64,000 nucleotides of DNA, from contig NZ_MBTA01000029.1 of assembly GCF_003609575.1 (NCBI RefSeq), forward strand, positions 124,001 through 188,000, written 5' to 3'. Of this stretch, positions 1 through 10,100 are shown piece after piece (within the stretch, counting starts at the first letter, position 1; each line of letters starts with the position of its first letter). The translations under genes and the position numbers were made by a program. The notes beneath the pieces were generated by a model. The model made no database searches, had not been told where the DNA came from, and was given only the letters and a program-made list of their open reading frames with translations. This DNA comes from Pelobium manganitolerans (lineage in GTDB: Bacteria; Bacteroidota; Bacteroidia; Sphingobacteriales; Sphingobacteriaceae).

Positions 1-1
1 A

Positions 2-625
2 ACAACCCTTCAGTTGCCTACGCAAGGGATTGGCAACTGGTGCTATCCTTTGGTAACGGCAAATATTGACGACAGCGGTTTCCGCCAAAAATTGCAGAAC
101 GGAAGCATAACTTCGCCCGAAGGCGTCATTTTCCACTCGCCGGCAAACGGCAAAAACATCATTTACACTTCGCAATGGGATAACTATCCAGATTCGGCCG
201 TCATCGCCTTAAGCGGAAAAGCAAAAGCTGCGCATTTCATCATGGCGGGTTCTACCAACCCTATGCAAAGCCGTTTTACAAACGGTACGCTTACCGTAAA
301 TTATACCGATGGCACAGCGGATGTTTTAGCGCTCCAAAATCCGCAAAATTGGTGGCCAATTGAGCAAGATTATTTAAATGACGGCTTTGCGTTTAACACC
401 GATGCGCCGAAACCTTACCGCCTGTATTTTAAAACTGGCGAAATCACTAAAGACTTTAACAACTTCAGCAGTATAAAAGGTTTTACAGATAGGGCGGTTG
501 ACGGCGGCGCGGGTACCTTATTGGCCATGCCTTTACGTGCCGATAAAAGTTTAAAAAATGTGGTAATAGCCACCAAAGCAAATGATGTAGTAATAGGTTT
601 AATGGCGCTTACACTGATAAAATAG
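2..625 (+). CDS. C-terminal part of a DUF4450-like pectin-locus protein (cut by window edge)
   Basis: The frame is open from the first bases, so the N-terminus lies outside the window; the TTG at 14 is not a convincing start. The visible 207 residues are rich in Trp, Tyr and Asn and look like a beta-rich, secreted carbohydrate-active module. Blocks around TSQWDNYPD, MAGSTNPMQSR and NWWPIEQDY resemble, from memory, the end of large DUF4450 proteins that occur beside pectin enzymes in Bacteroidota. No catalytic residues can be assigned from this fragment. The stop is 3 bases before the pectate lyase start, so it belongs to the same operon. The family name is the weak point; secretion and a pectin role are inferred from neighbours. 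Confidence 0.6.
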   Translation, partial: TTLQLPTQGIGNWCYPLVTANIDDSGFRQKLQNGSITSPEGVIFHSPANGKNIIYTSQWDNYPDSAVIALSGKAKAAHFIMAGSTNPMQSRFTNGTLTVNYTDGTADVLALQNPQNWWPIEQDYLNDGFAFNTDAPKPYRLYFKTGEITKDFNNFSSIKGFTDRAVDGGAGTLLAMPLRADKSLKNVVIATKANDVVIGLMALTLIK

Positions 626-628
626 ATT

Positions 629-1897
629 TTGATGAAAAGATTATTTTTAATAGGCCTAATGGCCATTTTATTCCAAACCGGCTTTGCCCAACAACTGGCT
701 TTCCCCGGTGCTATGGGAAAAGGAAAATACGCTTCCGGTGGCCGTGGTGGCGAAATTTACCACGTCAAAAATTTAAATAATGATGGTGAAGGTTCTTTTA
801 GAGATGCCGTGAGCCAACCCAACCGCACGGTAGTTTTTGATACCGGCGGGGTCATCAAAATAAACTCCAAAGTGCAGGTAGCGTCCAACATCACCATTTT
901 AGGGCAAACTGCACCCGGTGATGGTGTGGTGATTTACGGCGATGGTGTCAGTTTCTCTGGATCAAGCAATGTAATTGCACGTTATTTACGCTTGCGCGGA
1001 AGCATTGGCATGTCGCGCGGCACCTGCACCCTCATTATTGATAATGCCGAAAACATGATTTTTGATCATATCTCTGTACAATGGGGACGCTGGGATAACC
1101 TGCACATCAAAAAAAGCAACAATATTACCCTGCAGCACTGCATTATTGGCGAAGCTATTGACCCGCAGCGTTTTGGCGCACTGTTAGAAGTGCCCACCAA
1201 CATCAGCATTTACAACACTTTGTGGATTGATAACCAAAGCCGTAACCCAAAAGCCAAAGCGAAAATAGAATTTGTTAACAACGTTATTTACAATTGGGGC
1301 GTAACCGGATTTGTGGGCGGGCACTCCAGTGCGCATCATTATCAGGATTTAATTAACAACTATTTTATCGCAGGGCCAAACTCCAACAATTCTTTTGTAG
1401 GCCAGTTTACCGAAACAGACCATGTTTACCACAGTGGTAACAAAGCCGATTTAAATAAAAACGGCCAGCTGGACGGCGAAGCAGTTAGCGATGCGCCTTT
1501 TATCGAAATGAAGGCTACCCTAGAAAAAACACCAGCAACTTTTGACCTAACAAACCGGGTGTTAACCGCCGAAGAAGCTTTTGAAAATATTATTGCCGAA
1601 GCTGGTTGCAGCCATAAACGCGATGCTATTGACCAGCGCTTGATTACCTACTTAAAAAGCTTGGGTACACAAGGTATCATCTTCCGTAACGAGCAAGATG
1701 CCGGCGGACAGCCCCCTATAAAAACAGGTAAAACAATTAAGGACAAAGACGGCGACGGCATCGCCGATAGCTGGGAACGCAAAAACAAGCTCGACAAAAA
1801 GAACCCAACAGATGCGAGTACGATTGCAACATCGGGCTACAGCCAAATAGAAATTTATGCCAACAGTTTAATCCCTCAATCTACATTAAAGAAATGA
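629..1897 (+). CDS. PL1-type pectate lyase
   Basis: This is a secreted parallel beta-helix lyase expected to cleave polygalacturonan by beta-elimination. Residues 1-20 form a signal peptide ending FAQ. The mature part starts with AFPGAMG and SGGRGGEIYHV, followed by SFRDAV, a stretch typical of bacterial PL1 pectate lyases, and then repeated short beta-strand turns (ITILGQTAPGDGV, NVIARYLRLR, MIFDHISVQWG). Near residues 373-385 there is DKDGDGIADSWE, a calcium-binding thrombospondin-type-3-like repeat often found at the end of Bacteroidota pectate lyases. No type IX sorting tail is evident. Its stop overlaps the next start by 4 bases (ATGA), indicating translational coupling. Family assignment is confident; exact substrate preference is not. 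Confidence 0.88.
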   Translation: MMKRLFLIGLMAILFQTGFAQQLAFPGAMGKGKYASGGRGGEIYHVKNLNNDGEGSFRDAVSQPNRTVVFDTGGVIKINSKVQVASNITILGQTAPGDGVVIYGDGVSFSGSSNVIARYLRLRGSIGMSRGTCTLIIDNAENMIFDHISVQWGRWDNLHIKKSNNITLQHCIIGEAIDPQRFGALLEVPTNISIYNTLWIDNQSRNPKAKAKIEFVNNVIYNWGVTGFVGGHSSAHHYQDLINNYFIAGPNSNNSFVGQFTETDHVYHSGNKADLNKNGQLDGEAVSDAPFIEMKATLEKTPATFDLTNRVLTAEEAFENIIAEAGCSHKRDAIDQRLITYLKSLGTQGIIFRNEQDAGGQPPIKTGKTIKDKDGDGIADSWERKNKLDKKNPTDASTIATSGYSQIEIYANSLIPQSTLKK

Positions 1898-4047
1898 ACA
1901 CCACATTAAAATCGCTTTTGCTATTGGCCTCCGCTTTTTCTACCGTCGCGTTCTCGGCCTGCAGCCAAAACGGCACCCAAAAAATAGACCGTAAAGCTTT
2001 GGTAGAAAGGCACAGCATTAAAATAACCCAAGCAGATTCATTAAATTCGCTTACCGTAGGAAACGGCGAGTTTGCCATGACGGTAGATGTTACCGGCCTA
2101 CAATCGTTCCCTGATTTTTATGCCCGCGGCGTGCCTTTGGGTACACAGTCTGAATGGGCTTGGGACAGTTTTAAAGACACCGTGGGTTACCAGCGCGAAG
2201 AATCTTTAAAAGCTTATGATCAATACGGCCGTAAGGTAACCTACATGGTGCAAAGAAAAGAACCGCAACGTGCCAAAGAAACTTCAGAATGGTTCCGCGC
2301 CAATGCGCACCGTTTGCAAATGGGTAATTTCGGTTTTGAATTTTATGGCAACAACGGCGAAGTTTTACCTATTAGCGCCATCAAAAACATCCAGCAAGAG
2401 CTGAATATGTACACCGGCATTATCCATTCTGTATATGAGGTAAACGGCGAAAAAGTGGAAGTAAAAACTTTAGCAGAGCCAGATGCCGACGGTATATATG
2501 CCGAGGTAAAATCTGACCTGATTAAACAAGGAAAGCTCAAAATTAAAATGCGCTTCCCTTACCCTACCGCCGCCTGGAAAGATGCAGGCAACTATTACGG
2601 CGAAGACAACCAGCACCAAAGCAACATTGAATATCAAAAAGAAGATGGTGCGAGCTTAAAACACCAGTTGCAAGGTACTACCTATTATGCCACGTTTAAC
2701 TGGGAAGGCAAAGCAACAATCGCCGAAAAGCAAAAGCATTATTTTTTAATTAGCCCAGATAAAAGCCAAAACACTTTTGCCCTTAACGTGCGCTTTACGC
2801 CGCAAGCTACGGCTGCCAAAGTTAGCTTGGCACAACAAGAAGAAGCAAGTGCAAAAGCTTGGAAAAATTTCTGGAACACCGGTGCAGCAGTAGATTTCTC
2901 GGAATGTACCGATCCGCGCGCAAAAGAGCTGGAACGCCGGGTGGTACTTTCGCAATACCTTATGCGTACGCAAGAAGCAGGGCACTTTCCGCCTCAAGAA
3001 ACCGGCTTAACCTATAACAGCTGGTTTGGTAAAGAACATTTGGAAATGCACTGGTGGCATGCCATGCATTATCCTTTATGGGGCAGGCCCGAGTTATTGG
3101 AGAAAAGTGCCGATTGGTATTTTAAAGCAGAAACTATCGCTAAATCCATTGCCCAACGCCAAGGTTTTGAGGGCGTGCGCTGGCAAAAAATGACCGACAA
3201 TGAGGGGAACGAATGTCCATCTAGCGTGGGCGCCATGTTAATTTGGCAACAACCGCATCCTATTACCTTTGCCGAGATGCTTTATCGGAACAAAAAGGAC
3301 GAAAAGGTGTTAGAGCGTTACCAAGATTTGGTGTTTAAGACCGCAGATTTTATGGCTTCCTTTGCGCATTTTAACCCTAAAACCAAAAAATACGATTTGG
3401 GTCCAGTATTAATTCCGGCGCAAGAACGCTTTAAAGCAGAGGATACCTTTAACCCTACCTACGAGCTGGCCTATTGGAAATGGGCACTACAAATTGCCCA
3501 ACAGTGGCGCGGCCGTTTAGGGATGCCTAAGGTGCAAAAATGGCAACAGGTAATAGACAATTTGGCGCCTTTGCCGGTACAGGGCGATGTTTATTTGGCA
3601 GCAGAAAGCGCGCCCGACTCGTACACCAATCCCGAATATAAAACAGACCACCCTTCCGTTTTCGGTGCTTTTGGGATGTTGCCACAAAGCGGAATGGTAG
3701 ATACCACCATCATGAAAAACACGTTTAATTTGATATGGAGAGATTGGAGCTGGGCCGAAACTTGGGGATGGGACTTCCCGATGACCGCCATGACCGCCGC
3801 ACGTTTAGGAATGCCGGAAAAAGCCCTAGACGCGCTGTTTATGGATGTTAAAACCAACACCTATTTGGTAAATGGCCATAATTACCAAGAAGAACGTCTT
3901 TCTATTTACATGCCGGGCAACGGAGGCCTGCTTACTGCAATAGCCATGATGTGCGCCGGCTGGGATGGCAGTACAGAAAATAACCCCGGTTTCCCGAAAG
4001 ATGGCAAATGGAATGTGAAGTGGGAAGGCCTACAAAAAATGCCTTGA
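1894..4047 (+). CDS. Six-hairpin glycosidase-like lipoprotein of unassigned activity
   Basis: A 717-residue lipoprotein: the signal sequence ends FSAC (Cys22), so it is expected on a membrane surface. The first third is beta-rich (GNGEFAMTVDVTGLQ, then a beta-sandwich). The rest is helical with many Trp residues (MHWWHAMHYPLWGRPELL, ETWGWDFPMTA, PGNGGLL). That layout fits an (alpha/alpha)6 toroid glycosidase of the kind often annotated six-hairpin glycosidase. I cannot place it in a numbered GH family and would not name a substrate. It sits between a pectate lyase (4-base overlap) and a GH43-like gene (4-base gap), so a pectin side chain is the inferred target. Candidate acids lie in the helical part but cannot be picked from sequence alone. 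Confidence 0.65.
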   Translation: MNTTLKSLLLLASAFSTVAFSACSQNGTQKIDRKALVERHSIKITQADSLNSLTVGNGEFAMTVDVTGLQSFPDFYARGVPLGTQSEWAWDSFKDTVGYQREESLKAYDQYGRKVTYMVQRKEPQRAKETSEWFRANAHRLQMGNFGFEFYGNNGEVLPISAIKNIQQELNMYTGIIHSVYEVNGEKVEVKTLAEPDADGIYAEVKSDLIKQGKLKIKMRFPYPTAAWKDAGNYYGEDNQHQSNIEYQKEDGASLKHQLQGTTYYATFNWEGKATIAEKQKHYFLISPDKSQNTFALNVRFTPQATAAKVSLAQQEEASAKAWKNFWNTGAAVDFSECTDPRAKELERRVVLSQYLMRTQEAGHFPPQETGLTYNSWFGKEHLEMHWWHAMHYPLWGRPELLEKSADWYFKAETIAKSIAQRQGFEGVRWQKMTDNEGNECPSSVGAMLIWQQPHPITFAEMLYRNKKDEKVLERYQDLVFKTADFMASFAHFNPKTKKYDLGPVLIPAQERFKAEDTFNPTYELAYWKWALQIAQQWRGRLGMPKVQKWQQVIDNLAPLPVQGDVYLAAESAPDSYTNPEYKTDHPSVFGAFGMLPQSGMVDTTIMKNTFNLIWRDWSWAETWGWDFPMTAMTAARLGMPEKALDALFMDVKTNTYLVNGHNYQEERLSIYMPGNGGLLTAIAMMCAGWDGSTENNPGFPKDGKWNVKWEGLQKMP

Positions 4048-4051
4048 TAAA

Positions 4052-5125
4052 ATGAACCGTAAAATTTTTCTAAAATACCTTGCAACGGGCGCTTGCGCTT
4101 TGGCTGTCGCCGATATGGCTTGGGCAACTGAGCGCATCCGTAAAGGCAAATATTCTTGGCTTTATAAGCATTTGCAACCCTTGCATCGTATTTTAGAAGA
4201 AGACGGCTATTACGTTTGGGGATGTAGCCCTATCTTAGCCGATGACGGAAAAGTGCATGTATTTTACTCGCGCTGGGATGCCAACAAAGGCATGGGCGGT
4301 TGGCTAAACGGTTCAGAAATTTGTCAGGCCGTGGCCGATAATGCCGAAGCCGAGTTTAAACATTTACGCGTAGTATTAAAACCGCGTGGCCCAGATTTTT
4401 GGGACGGCACTACCTGCCACAATCCCCTCATCAAAAAAGTTGACGGCAAATATGCCCTGTTTTACATGGGCAACGCCAACAAAAAAACCAACACCAAACG
4501 CATAGGTTTAAGCGTGGCAGATGACTTATATGGAGATTTCAGGCATCCTAGTAAACCACTGCTTTTGCCTGGCCCCACCGGCGCTTGGGACGACCATTGC
4601 ACCACCAATCCGGCTTTTGTAAAACACCCCAACGGCAAATATTATCTTTTTTATAAAAGCTGGAATACCGAGGAATATGAACATCCGAAATTTGCTATAA
4701 AAGGCAACCGTAAATATGGTTTGGCTGTGGCCGATGCCTTAGAAGGACCTTACATCAAATTATCAGTAAACCCTGTGATAGATTTTTCGGTGTTAGGCAA
4801 TAACGAACAGTTAGAAGATGCCTACATCTGGTGGGAGCATCATCGTTTTAATTTAGTATGCCGAGACATGGGCTATTACGGCGACCGCAAGGGCATTATT
4901 ATGCACAGCAAAACCGGATTAGAATGGAGCAAGCCCCAGTTTGCTTTTGACGAAGTTTCGCATTACATCAGCCAGCCCCCAAAACCTAAGCATCTGAGCA
5001 AATACGGCCGTTTTGAGCGGCCGCAACTGCTGTTAAATCATGATGGAAAACCCACCCACCTCTTTTTAACTACACAAGGCGGTAAATACCAAAGCTCCTC
5101 TCCTTTTGTAATGCGGATTAGATAG
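4052..5125 (+). CDS. GH43-like five-bladed beta-propeller glycosidase
   Basis: A 357-residue exported protein. The N-terminal 26 residues are a signal sequence with a basic start and a hydrophobic core ending at Ala-Trp-Ala. The mature part has repeated four-strand blade signatures: GCSPILADDGKVHVFYSRW, HNPLIKKVDGKYALFYMGN, TNPAFVKHPNGKYYLFYKSW and LEDAYIWWEHHRFNLVCRD. These fit the GH43/GH32-like propeller fold, where acids from different blades form the active site. The usual substrates of such enzymes are arabinans or galactans, which agrees with a pectin locus, but this subgroup is divergent. It is the last gene of the plus-strand operon; its TAG stop forms the left end of the repeat element at 5123-5269. 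Confidence 0.7.
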   Translation: MNRKIFLKYLATGACALAVADMAWATERIRKGKYSWLYKHLQPLHRILEEDGYYVWGCSPILADDGKVHVFYSRWDANKGMGGWLNGSEICQAVADNAEAEFKHLRVVLKPRGPDFWDGTTCHNPLIKKVDGKYALFYMGNANKKTNTKRIGLSVADDLYGDFRHPSKPLLLPGPTGAWDDHCTTNPAFVKHPNGKYYLFYKSWNTEEYEHPKFAIKGNRKYGLAVADALEGPYIKLSVNPVIDFSVLGNNEQLEDAYIWWEHHRFNLVCRDMGYYGDRKGIIMHSKTGLEWSKPQFAFDEVSHYISQPPKPKHLSKYGRFERPQLLLNHDGKPTHLFLTTQGGKYQSSSPFVMRIR

Positions 5126-5269
5126 GTGTGAGGTGGAAGATGTAGGGTTTGAGGTGTAGGGTTTGAGGTGTAAGGTTAGAGGTGTAAGGTTAGAGGTGTA
5201 GGGCGTAAGGTTTTAGTCTTGCTACTTGCTACTTACCACTTGATACTTGGTACTTGCCTCTCACACCTA
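5123..5269. repeat. 147-bp heptad-repeat element with 10-bp terminal inverted repeats
   Basis: The outer ends are TAGGTGTGAG (5123-5132) and CTCACACCTA (5260-5269), a perfect 10-bp inverted pair. Inside, 5142-5211 holds five 14-bp units (GTAGGGTTTGAGGT, same, GTAAGGTTAGAGGT, same, GTAGGGCGTAAGGT), each made of two heptads. Bases 5221-5262 hold six heptads of the form GnTACTT, roughly the complement of the left-hand heptads. It lies between two converging operons and its left end covers the stop codon of the GH43-like gene. Confidence 0.85.
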
Positions 5270-5274
5270 ACAAC

Positions 5275-5304
5275 AAAAAAAGCACCGCCATTACAGCGAT
5301 GCTT
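5275..5304 (-). terminator. Rho-independent terminator of the FAS1/SusCD operon
   Basis: On the minus strand a 9-bp stem (AAGCATCGC with GCGGTGCTT, one G-T pair) closes a 7-base loop and is followed by a run of six T. It lies 22 bases after the SusD stop at 5327. Confidence 0.85.
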
Positions 5305-5326
5305 CTCCAATTACAAACAACAAAAT

Positions 5327-7147
5327 TTATTTTATCTTAAACGGTAAGTACCAGTTATTTGGATCCATTAATTTGCTGCGTACTTCAGCTGCTTTAGGAT
5401 TGCCTGCCTTCATTAGTTTATCGTAAATTTTATCGGCTAAAAAGGCTGGATTGTTCCTTCTGCGGGCAATGCGCATCAAATCTCCCCAACGACTACCTTC
5501 AAAAGCAAGTTCCATTGCCGCTTCTTCAATAATCTTGTCTTCTAATAAAGACTGGTCCACGTTAAAACTTGAAATCCGTCTTTCGTAAGGATCTCGGTAG
5601 GTAATTCCCGGCAACTCTAATCTCGGTTCCATTGCGCGCCCCCTTATCCCTTGGTTGCGGTACCAATAAAGACCTCTCCCAATAGCAAAGTCTCTAGCGT
5701 CAAAATAATAAGGTGAACCTTCTGGATACGGCGTAATCGCGCTGTTAGCTTCATCAAAATTGGCTGGAACTTTTGTAGTACCGCTTTGGTCGGCTCCACT
5801 ATATGTGCCATCGTAAAAAGTATTTAGTAAGCCATTATTTAATAAAGCATATGCTACTTTGCCCTGCCCGTCCCGGTTTGCGGCTTCGGCAAATTTTAAA
5901 TGTACGCCTGCGGCACGCCAAATATTCCAGCTTCCACCCTTATTAATTACACTTAGTGTAGTAACACCATCCGTGAATTTGGTAATAATCGGATTCGGAT
6001 CTGTTTCACTAGTCACTTTATAAGACAGCGTACCTCTGGCATCCCCGGGCACCCCGTTGGTCAACGTTTGTGCATTCCATAAATCAATTACTTTTTGCGA
6101 AGGTTTCACTAAGTACTTGCCTCCTTTTTCTGGCCCGCCCATCAACTCTATAAATGGGTTTCCCGGAGCAAAGCTGTTATTGTAAGGAATACCCCAGGTC
6201 CATTCGTAAATCCAGTTTCTGGAAGTGTTAGGTTGGGCAAACATGGCACGCCAACCATCTGAAGTGGAATTTACTAATGATGAAGCAGTCTGCGATTTAG
6301 TAAACGAAATAACATTATACTGCCAGCCTATACGATAACCTTCCACCTGATAGTTAACATCGGAATTGTTGTCCTCGGTGTCTAATACTTTTTTAAAGGC
6401 TTTTGCAGCTTCATAATAGTTCCCTTTCCATAGCTGTAGCTCTCCAATAAGTTCCGGCTTATTTATAAAAATTTTGCGGGTATTTACCCCGTCTGTGCTA
6501 AAGTTTAAAGATGATGCCGTAGGGTAAGCATAGGACTCTTTATACGGTAAATTAGTAGTTGCAGCCAATAAAGAGTCAATCATCACATCGAAGGTGATTT
6601 TCGGAAAGTTTTCTATTGCTTTTAAATCGTCTACACTAATAACAGGATCGGTAATATAAGGTACCTGTCCAAAATGTATAGCCAGTTGCAAATACAAGAA
6701 TGACCGTAGGGCCACTACGTCCGAGTAGCGTTGTTGAAACTCGTCCTCTTTCAGCTTACCCTCTTTGCCCATAATTTTAAAATTAGCTATGGCATCATTA
6801 CAGTTAAAAATGATTTTATAGAAATTGGTTGGGTCTATATAAGGATTATTTACCGTTGCATCATGGTTTGATAGCTGTTGTAAATAGGGATCTGCATTGG
6901 CAGTAACGTCCATTAAATCTGCCCTTAGCTCGTTAAGCAAAACATATTGTTCGCCCAAAGTGGCAAATTGTCCGTAAATACCCATTACAGCAGCATCGGC
7001 ATCGGCAAGTGTATTGTACACTTGCTTTTTCTCCAATTTATCTTGCGGTGCAATTTCCAAAGATTTTTTGCAGGCGGTGGCGAACATGGCCAATCCAATT
7101 GCTGCTACAAAAAGCTTAATGTTTCTATTGTTAAATATCTTGATCAT
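5327..7147 (-). CDS. SusD/RagB-family glycan-binding lipoprotein (second pair of operon)
   Basis: An outer membrane lipoprotein that captures glycan fragments and acts as the lid of its partner SusC. The signal ends FATAC (Cys26). It is followed by the SusD start signature LEIAPQDKLEKKQVYNTLADADAAVMGIYG, a tetratricopeptide-like helical core, and the conserved C-terminal stretch ELAFEGSRWGDLMRIARR near residues 551-570. At 606 residues it is somewhat long for SusD proteins. It starts 10 bases after the SusC stop at 7158 and is the last gene of the seven-gene operon, with a strong terminator behind it. The bound glycan is inferred from the locus to be pectic. Confidence 0.95.
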   Translation of the reverse strand: MIKIFNNRNIKLFVAAIGLAMFATACKKSLEIAPQDKLEKKQVYNTLADADAAVMGIYGQFATLGEQYVLLNELRADLMDVTANADPYLQQLSNHDATVNNPYIDPTNFYKIIFNCNDAIANFKIMGKEGKLKEDEFQQRYSDVVALRSFLYLQLAIHFGQVPYITDPVISVDDLKAIENFPKITFDVMIDSLLAATTNLPYKESYAYPTASSLNFSTDGVNTRKIFINKPELIGELQLWKGNYYEAAKAFKKVLDTEDNNSDVNYQVEGYRIGWQYNVISFTKSQTASSLVNSTSDGWRAMFAQPNTSRNWIYEWTWGIPYNNSFAPGNPFIELMGGPEKGGKYLVKPSQKVIDLWNAQTLTNGVPGDARGTLSYKVTSETDPNPIITKFTDGVTTLSVINKGGSWNIWRAAGVHLKFAEAANRDGQGKVAYALLNNGLLNTFYDGTYSGADQSGTTKVPANFDEANSAITPYPEGSPYYFDARDFAIGRGLYWYRNQGIRGRAMEPRLELPGITYRDPYERRISSFNVDQSLLEDKIIEEAAMELAFEGSRWGDLMRIARRRNNPAFLADKIYDKLMKAGNPKAAEVRSKLMDPNNWYLPFKIK

Positions 7148-7157
7148 GTTCTTTGTA

Positions 7158-10100
7158 TTAAAGTCCTAAACGTACACCTAATTGGAACGATTTAAATTGA
7201 GGTTCTAACGTAGCATCTATACCTTGTCTGTACACATCTGTATTCATACTAAATTCCGGATCGTAACCCAAATATTTAGTTAAGGTAAATAGATTGTTTG
7301 CCGTAGCATAAATGTTTAAATAGTTTACGATACTCTTGTTAAAGGTGAATTTATAAGCCAAAGACAATTGCCTTAAACGCAGATAAGATGCATCTTCCAC
7401 CCAGCGGTCAGAGAAACGTGCATTGCCCATTGGGTCTTCATAAGTTACACGCGGGATGTTCGTAACCTGTCCGTCCGCTCTCCATCTGTTCAACAAAGCA
7501 TCGGTTTGGTTATAAAGTCCGTTGCCCGATTCAAGGTTGGCGCGTGTATAATTATAAGCATCATTACCTACGCTAAAAGTAAACAATGCGCCTAACGACC
7601 ATTTTTTGTACGATATGCTGTTATTAAATCCGCCGTAAAAATCTGGGTTAGGGTCTCCAATAACGTAGCGGTCGTTTTCATCAATTACCTTGTTATTGTC
7701 TTTATCGGCAAAAATAGCATCACCGGCTTCAAACGCTATTTTGTTTCCGGCCTCATCATATCTTGATAAGCCGGCTGCGCTAGCTTGTGCTTGCGTACTA
7801 AATACGCCCTTAAACTGGTATCCGTAAAATGCGTTTGGTGCCTCGCCCACTTTGGTGATGTAAGTGGCGCCGCCAATATTGGTGTACACTGTCTCTGGCA
7901 AGCTGGTCACTTTAGTTTTGTAGGTTCCCACACTCAAGCCGGCATCCCATTTAACCTTCCCGGTTGTTATTTTTCCGAACAAACTTAAATCCAAACCGTT
8001 GGTTTCCATTTTGCCACTGTTATCCAAATAATACGCTATGCCAGATAGGGTGTTACCATTTTGGTAAGCCAACATTTTATCTGTTTGGTTGTTGTAATAA
8101 TCGATACTTAGGTTAAAACGCTCTTTAAACATCGACAAATCAAAACCGGTGTTAAACTTCCGTACGGTTTCCCATCTTAAGTATGGATTTGAAACGCCAT
8201 CCCTAACCAACCCTTGTACGCCTAGGAAGTTTTGCGATACATAGTTTTGCTTGGCATTATAGTTTCCAATATCATCATTACCAACTAAGCCGTAGCTTAT
8301 ACGGTATTTTAATAAATTGATGTTCTTGTTGTCTTTTAAGAAGTTTTCTGAGGAGATGATCCAAGCACCACCTATAGACGGGAATACGCCGAAAGGATGA
8401 TCTTCAAAAACATTTACACCGCCTTCTGCCTCGCTTCCAAACCTAGATGAACCATCCAAAGAAATGGCTGCGTTAATAATAAAGCGGTTGTCAATGGCAT
8501 AATTAGCTAAGCCGTAGAAAGTAACATTCGCCCACTCGCCAATGTTGCCACCAAAAGTACGTTTAGCGGCATCGCTATTTCCGATACTCACCAAGTCATC
8601 AGTAGCCGAATTATAGCCCAAAGCATAATCTTGCTCTGCATCATGATGTTGATAGCGCAAACCTACGATAGCGTTAAACTTATCTTTATCATTAATGGTT
8701 TTTGCATAAGCTGCTCTAAAATCATTAGTGATCGAAAAATACCTGGCCACTTGCGTACCCAGTCTACTGGTAACCACTGTATTATTAATAATTTCTGAAG
8801 CGATACCTTTTGCCGGAATAAAGAAATTTTCTTGGGCTTTATCATAGGTAATGCCGGTGGTATTGCTGAGGTTAATATGGTCTGTTAATTTAAAATCAAA
8901 GTTTACACCTCCTAAAAACCTGTACGATTTTTTATCGTTTACACCGTTGTAAATCAACTGTAGCGGATTCGAGTAGCCAAAATAATCTGCCGGCGCATAA
9001 TTTGGCGAAACGGTACCGTCTGGCGCTAGTTCATTTGTGTTAAAAAATGGCGCCTTGGTCAATGCTAAAAATATCGGATTGGTGTTAGGCGCAAAACCTT
9101 GGTCTTTCAGTTTTTGCTGCCCGTAGCCTAAAGAGATATTTGTTTGGGCTTTTAAACGTTTGGTTAAACTCAAATCCGAATTAAAACGTGCGGTGTATTT
9201 GTTTTGTTGCGTATTCGCAATTACCCCATTATCATCGTTAAAACCTACGGAAAGCGCGTATTTTGCGATGTTATCACCTCCGGTTACACGTAAGTAATAA
9301 CTTTTATCTAGCTCGGTTTTAAAAACCTTATTTTGCCAATCCGTTTCGTTATGATATACCGGATAATCAATAAAGCCTTTACTATCATTATTAAAAGGTA
9401 AAGCTGCAATTTCTTCGCCGGTAAGCGTAGACGTCGCCAATACATCATTCAAATAGCTTCGGTAGTTGAAAGCATTCATCACTGGGATGCGTTTTGGCGT
9501 TTGGTTAAACCCACTGCTTACCTCAAAGTCAATTTTTGTAGTTAATTCCTTTGCGCGGTGCGTAGTAATTACAATTACACCGTTTGCGGCTTTAGCACCG
9601 TAAATAGCAGTTGCAACCGCATCTTTCAAAACGGTAACGCTTTCAATATCCCTAACATCGATATTTTGCAAAGGATTATTCTCGTGTCCGTTAGTAATAG
9701 ATGAGCTATGAATTTCTGCATTGTAGATTAAACCGTCTATGATATATAAAGGCTGGTTCTGGGTATATAAAGAGTTAAGCCCTCTGATTGCAATATTTGC
9801 CCCCATAGATGGCGTTCCGGATTTACGGGTGACATTAACACCAGCCAATTTGCCTTGCAGGTAATTATCTACCGTTTCAGAGTTTTGCTCCCAAGCGCCC
9901 TGGAAGTCTACTACATCAACCGCGCCCACCATTTGCGACACATGTTTTACATCGTGTGCAAAAGGCGTATAGGTTTCGGCATAAAATGATTTTGTGCCCT
10001 CTGGATAAAGGGTAACTGTCAAATCTGTTTTATTGGCGGGAACAACAACCGTTTGGTAACCCACAATGGCAACCTCCAAATTGATTTGCATGGTAGGCAC

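Noticed and set aside
5142-5262. Tandem repeat that could be taken for a CRISPR array
   Set aside because: Units are 7 or 14 bases with no unique spacers; a CRISPR array needs 24-40 base repeats separated by unique spacers.
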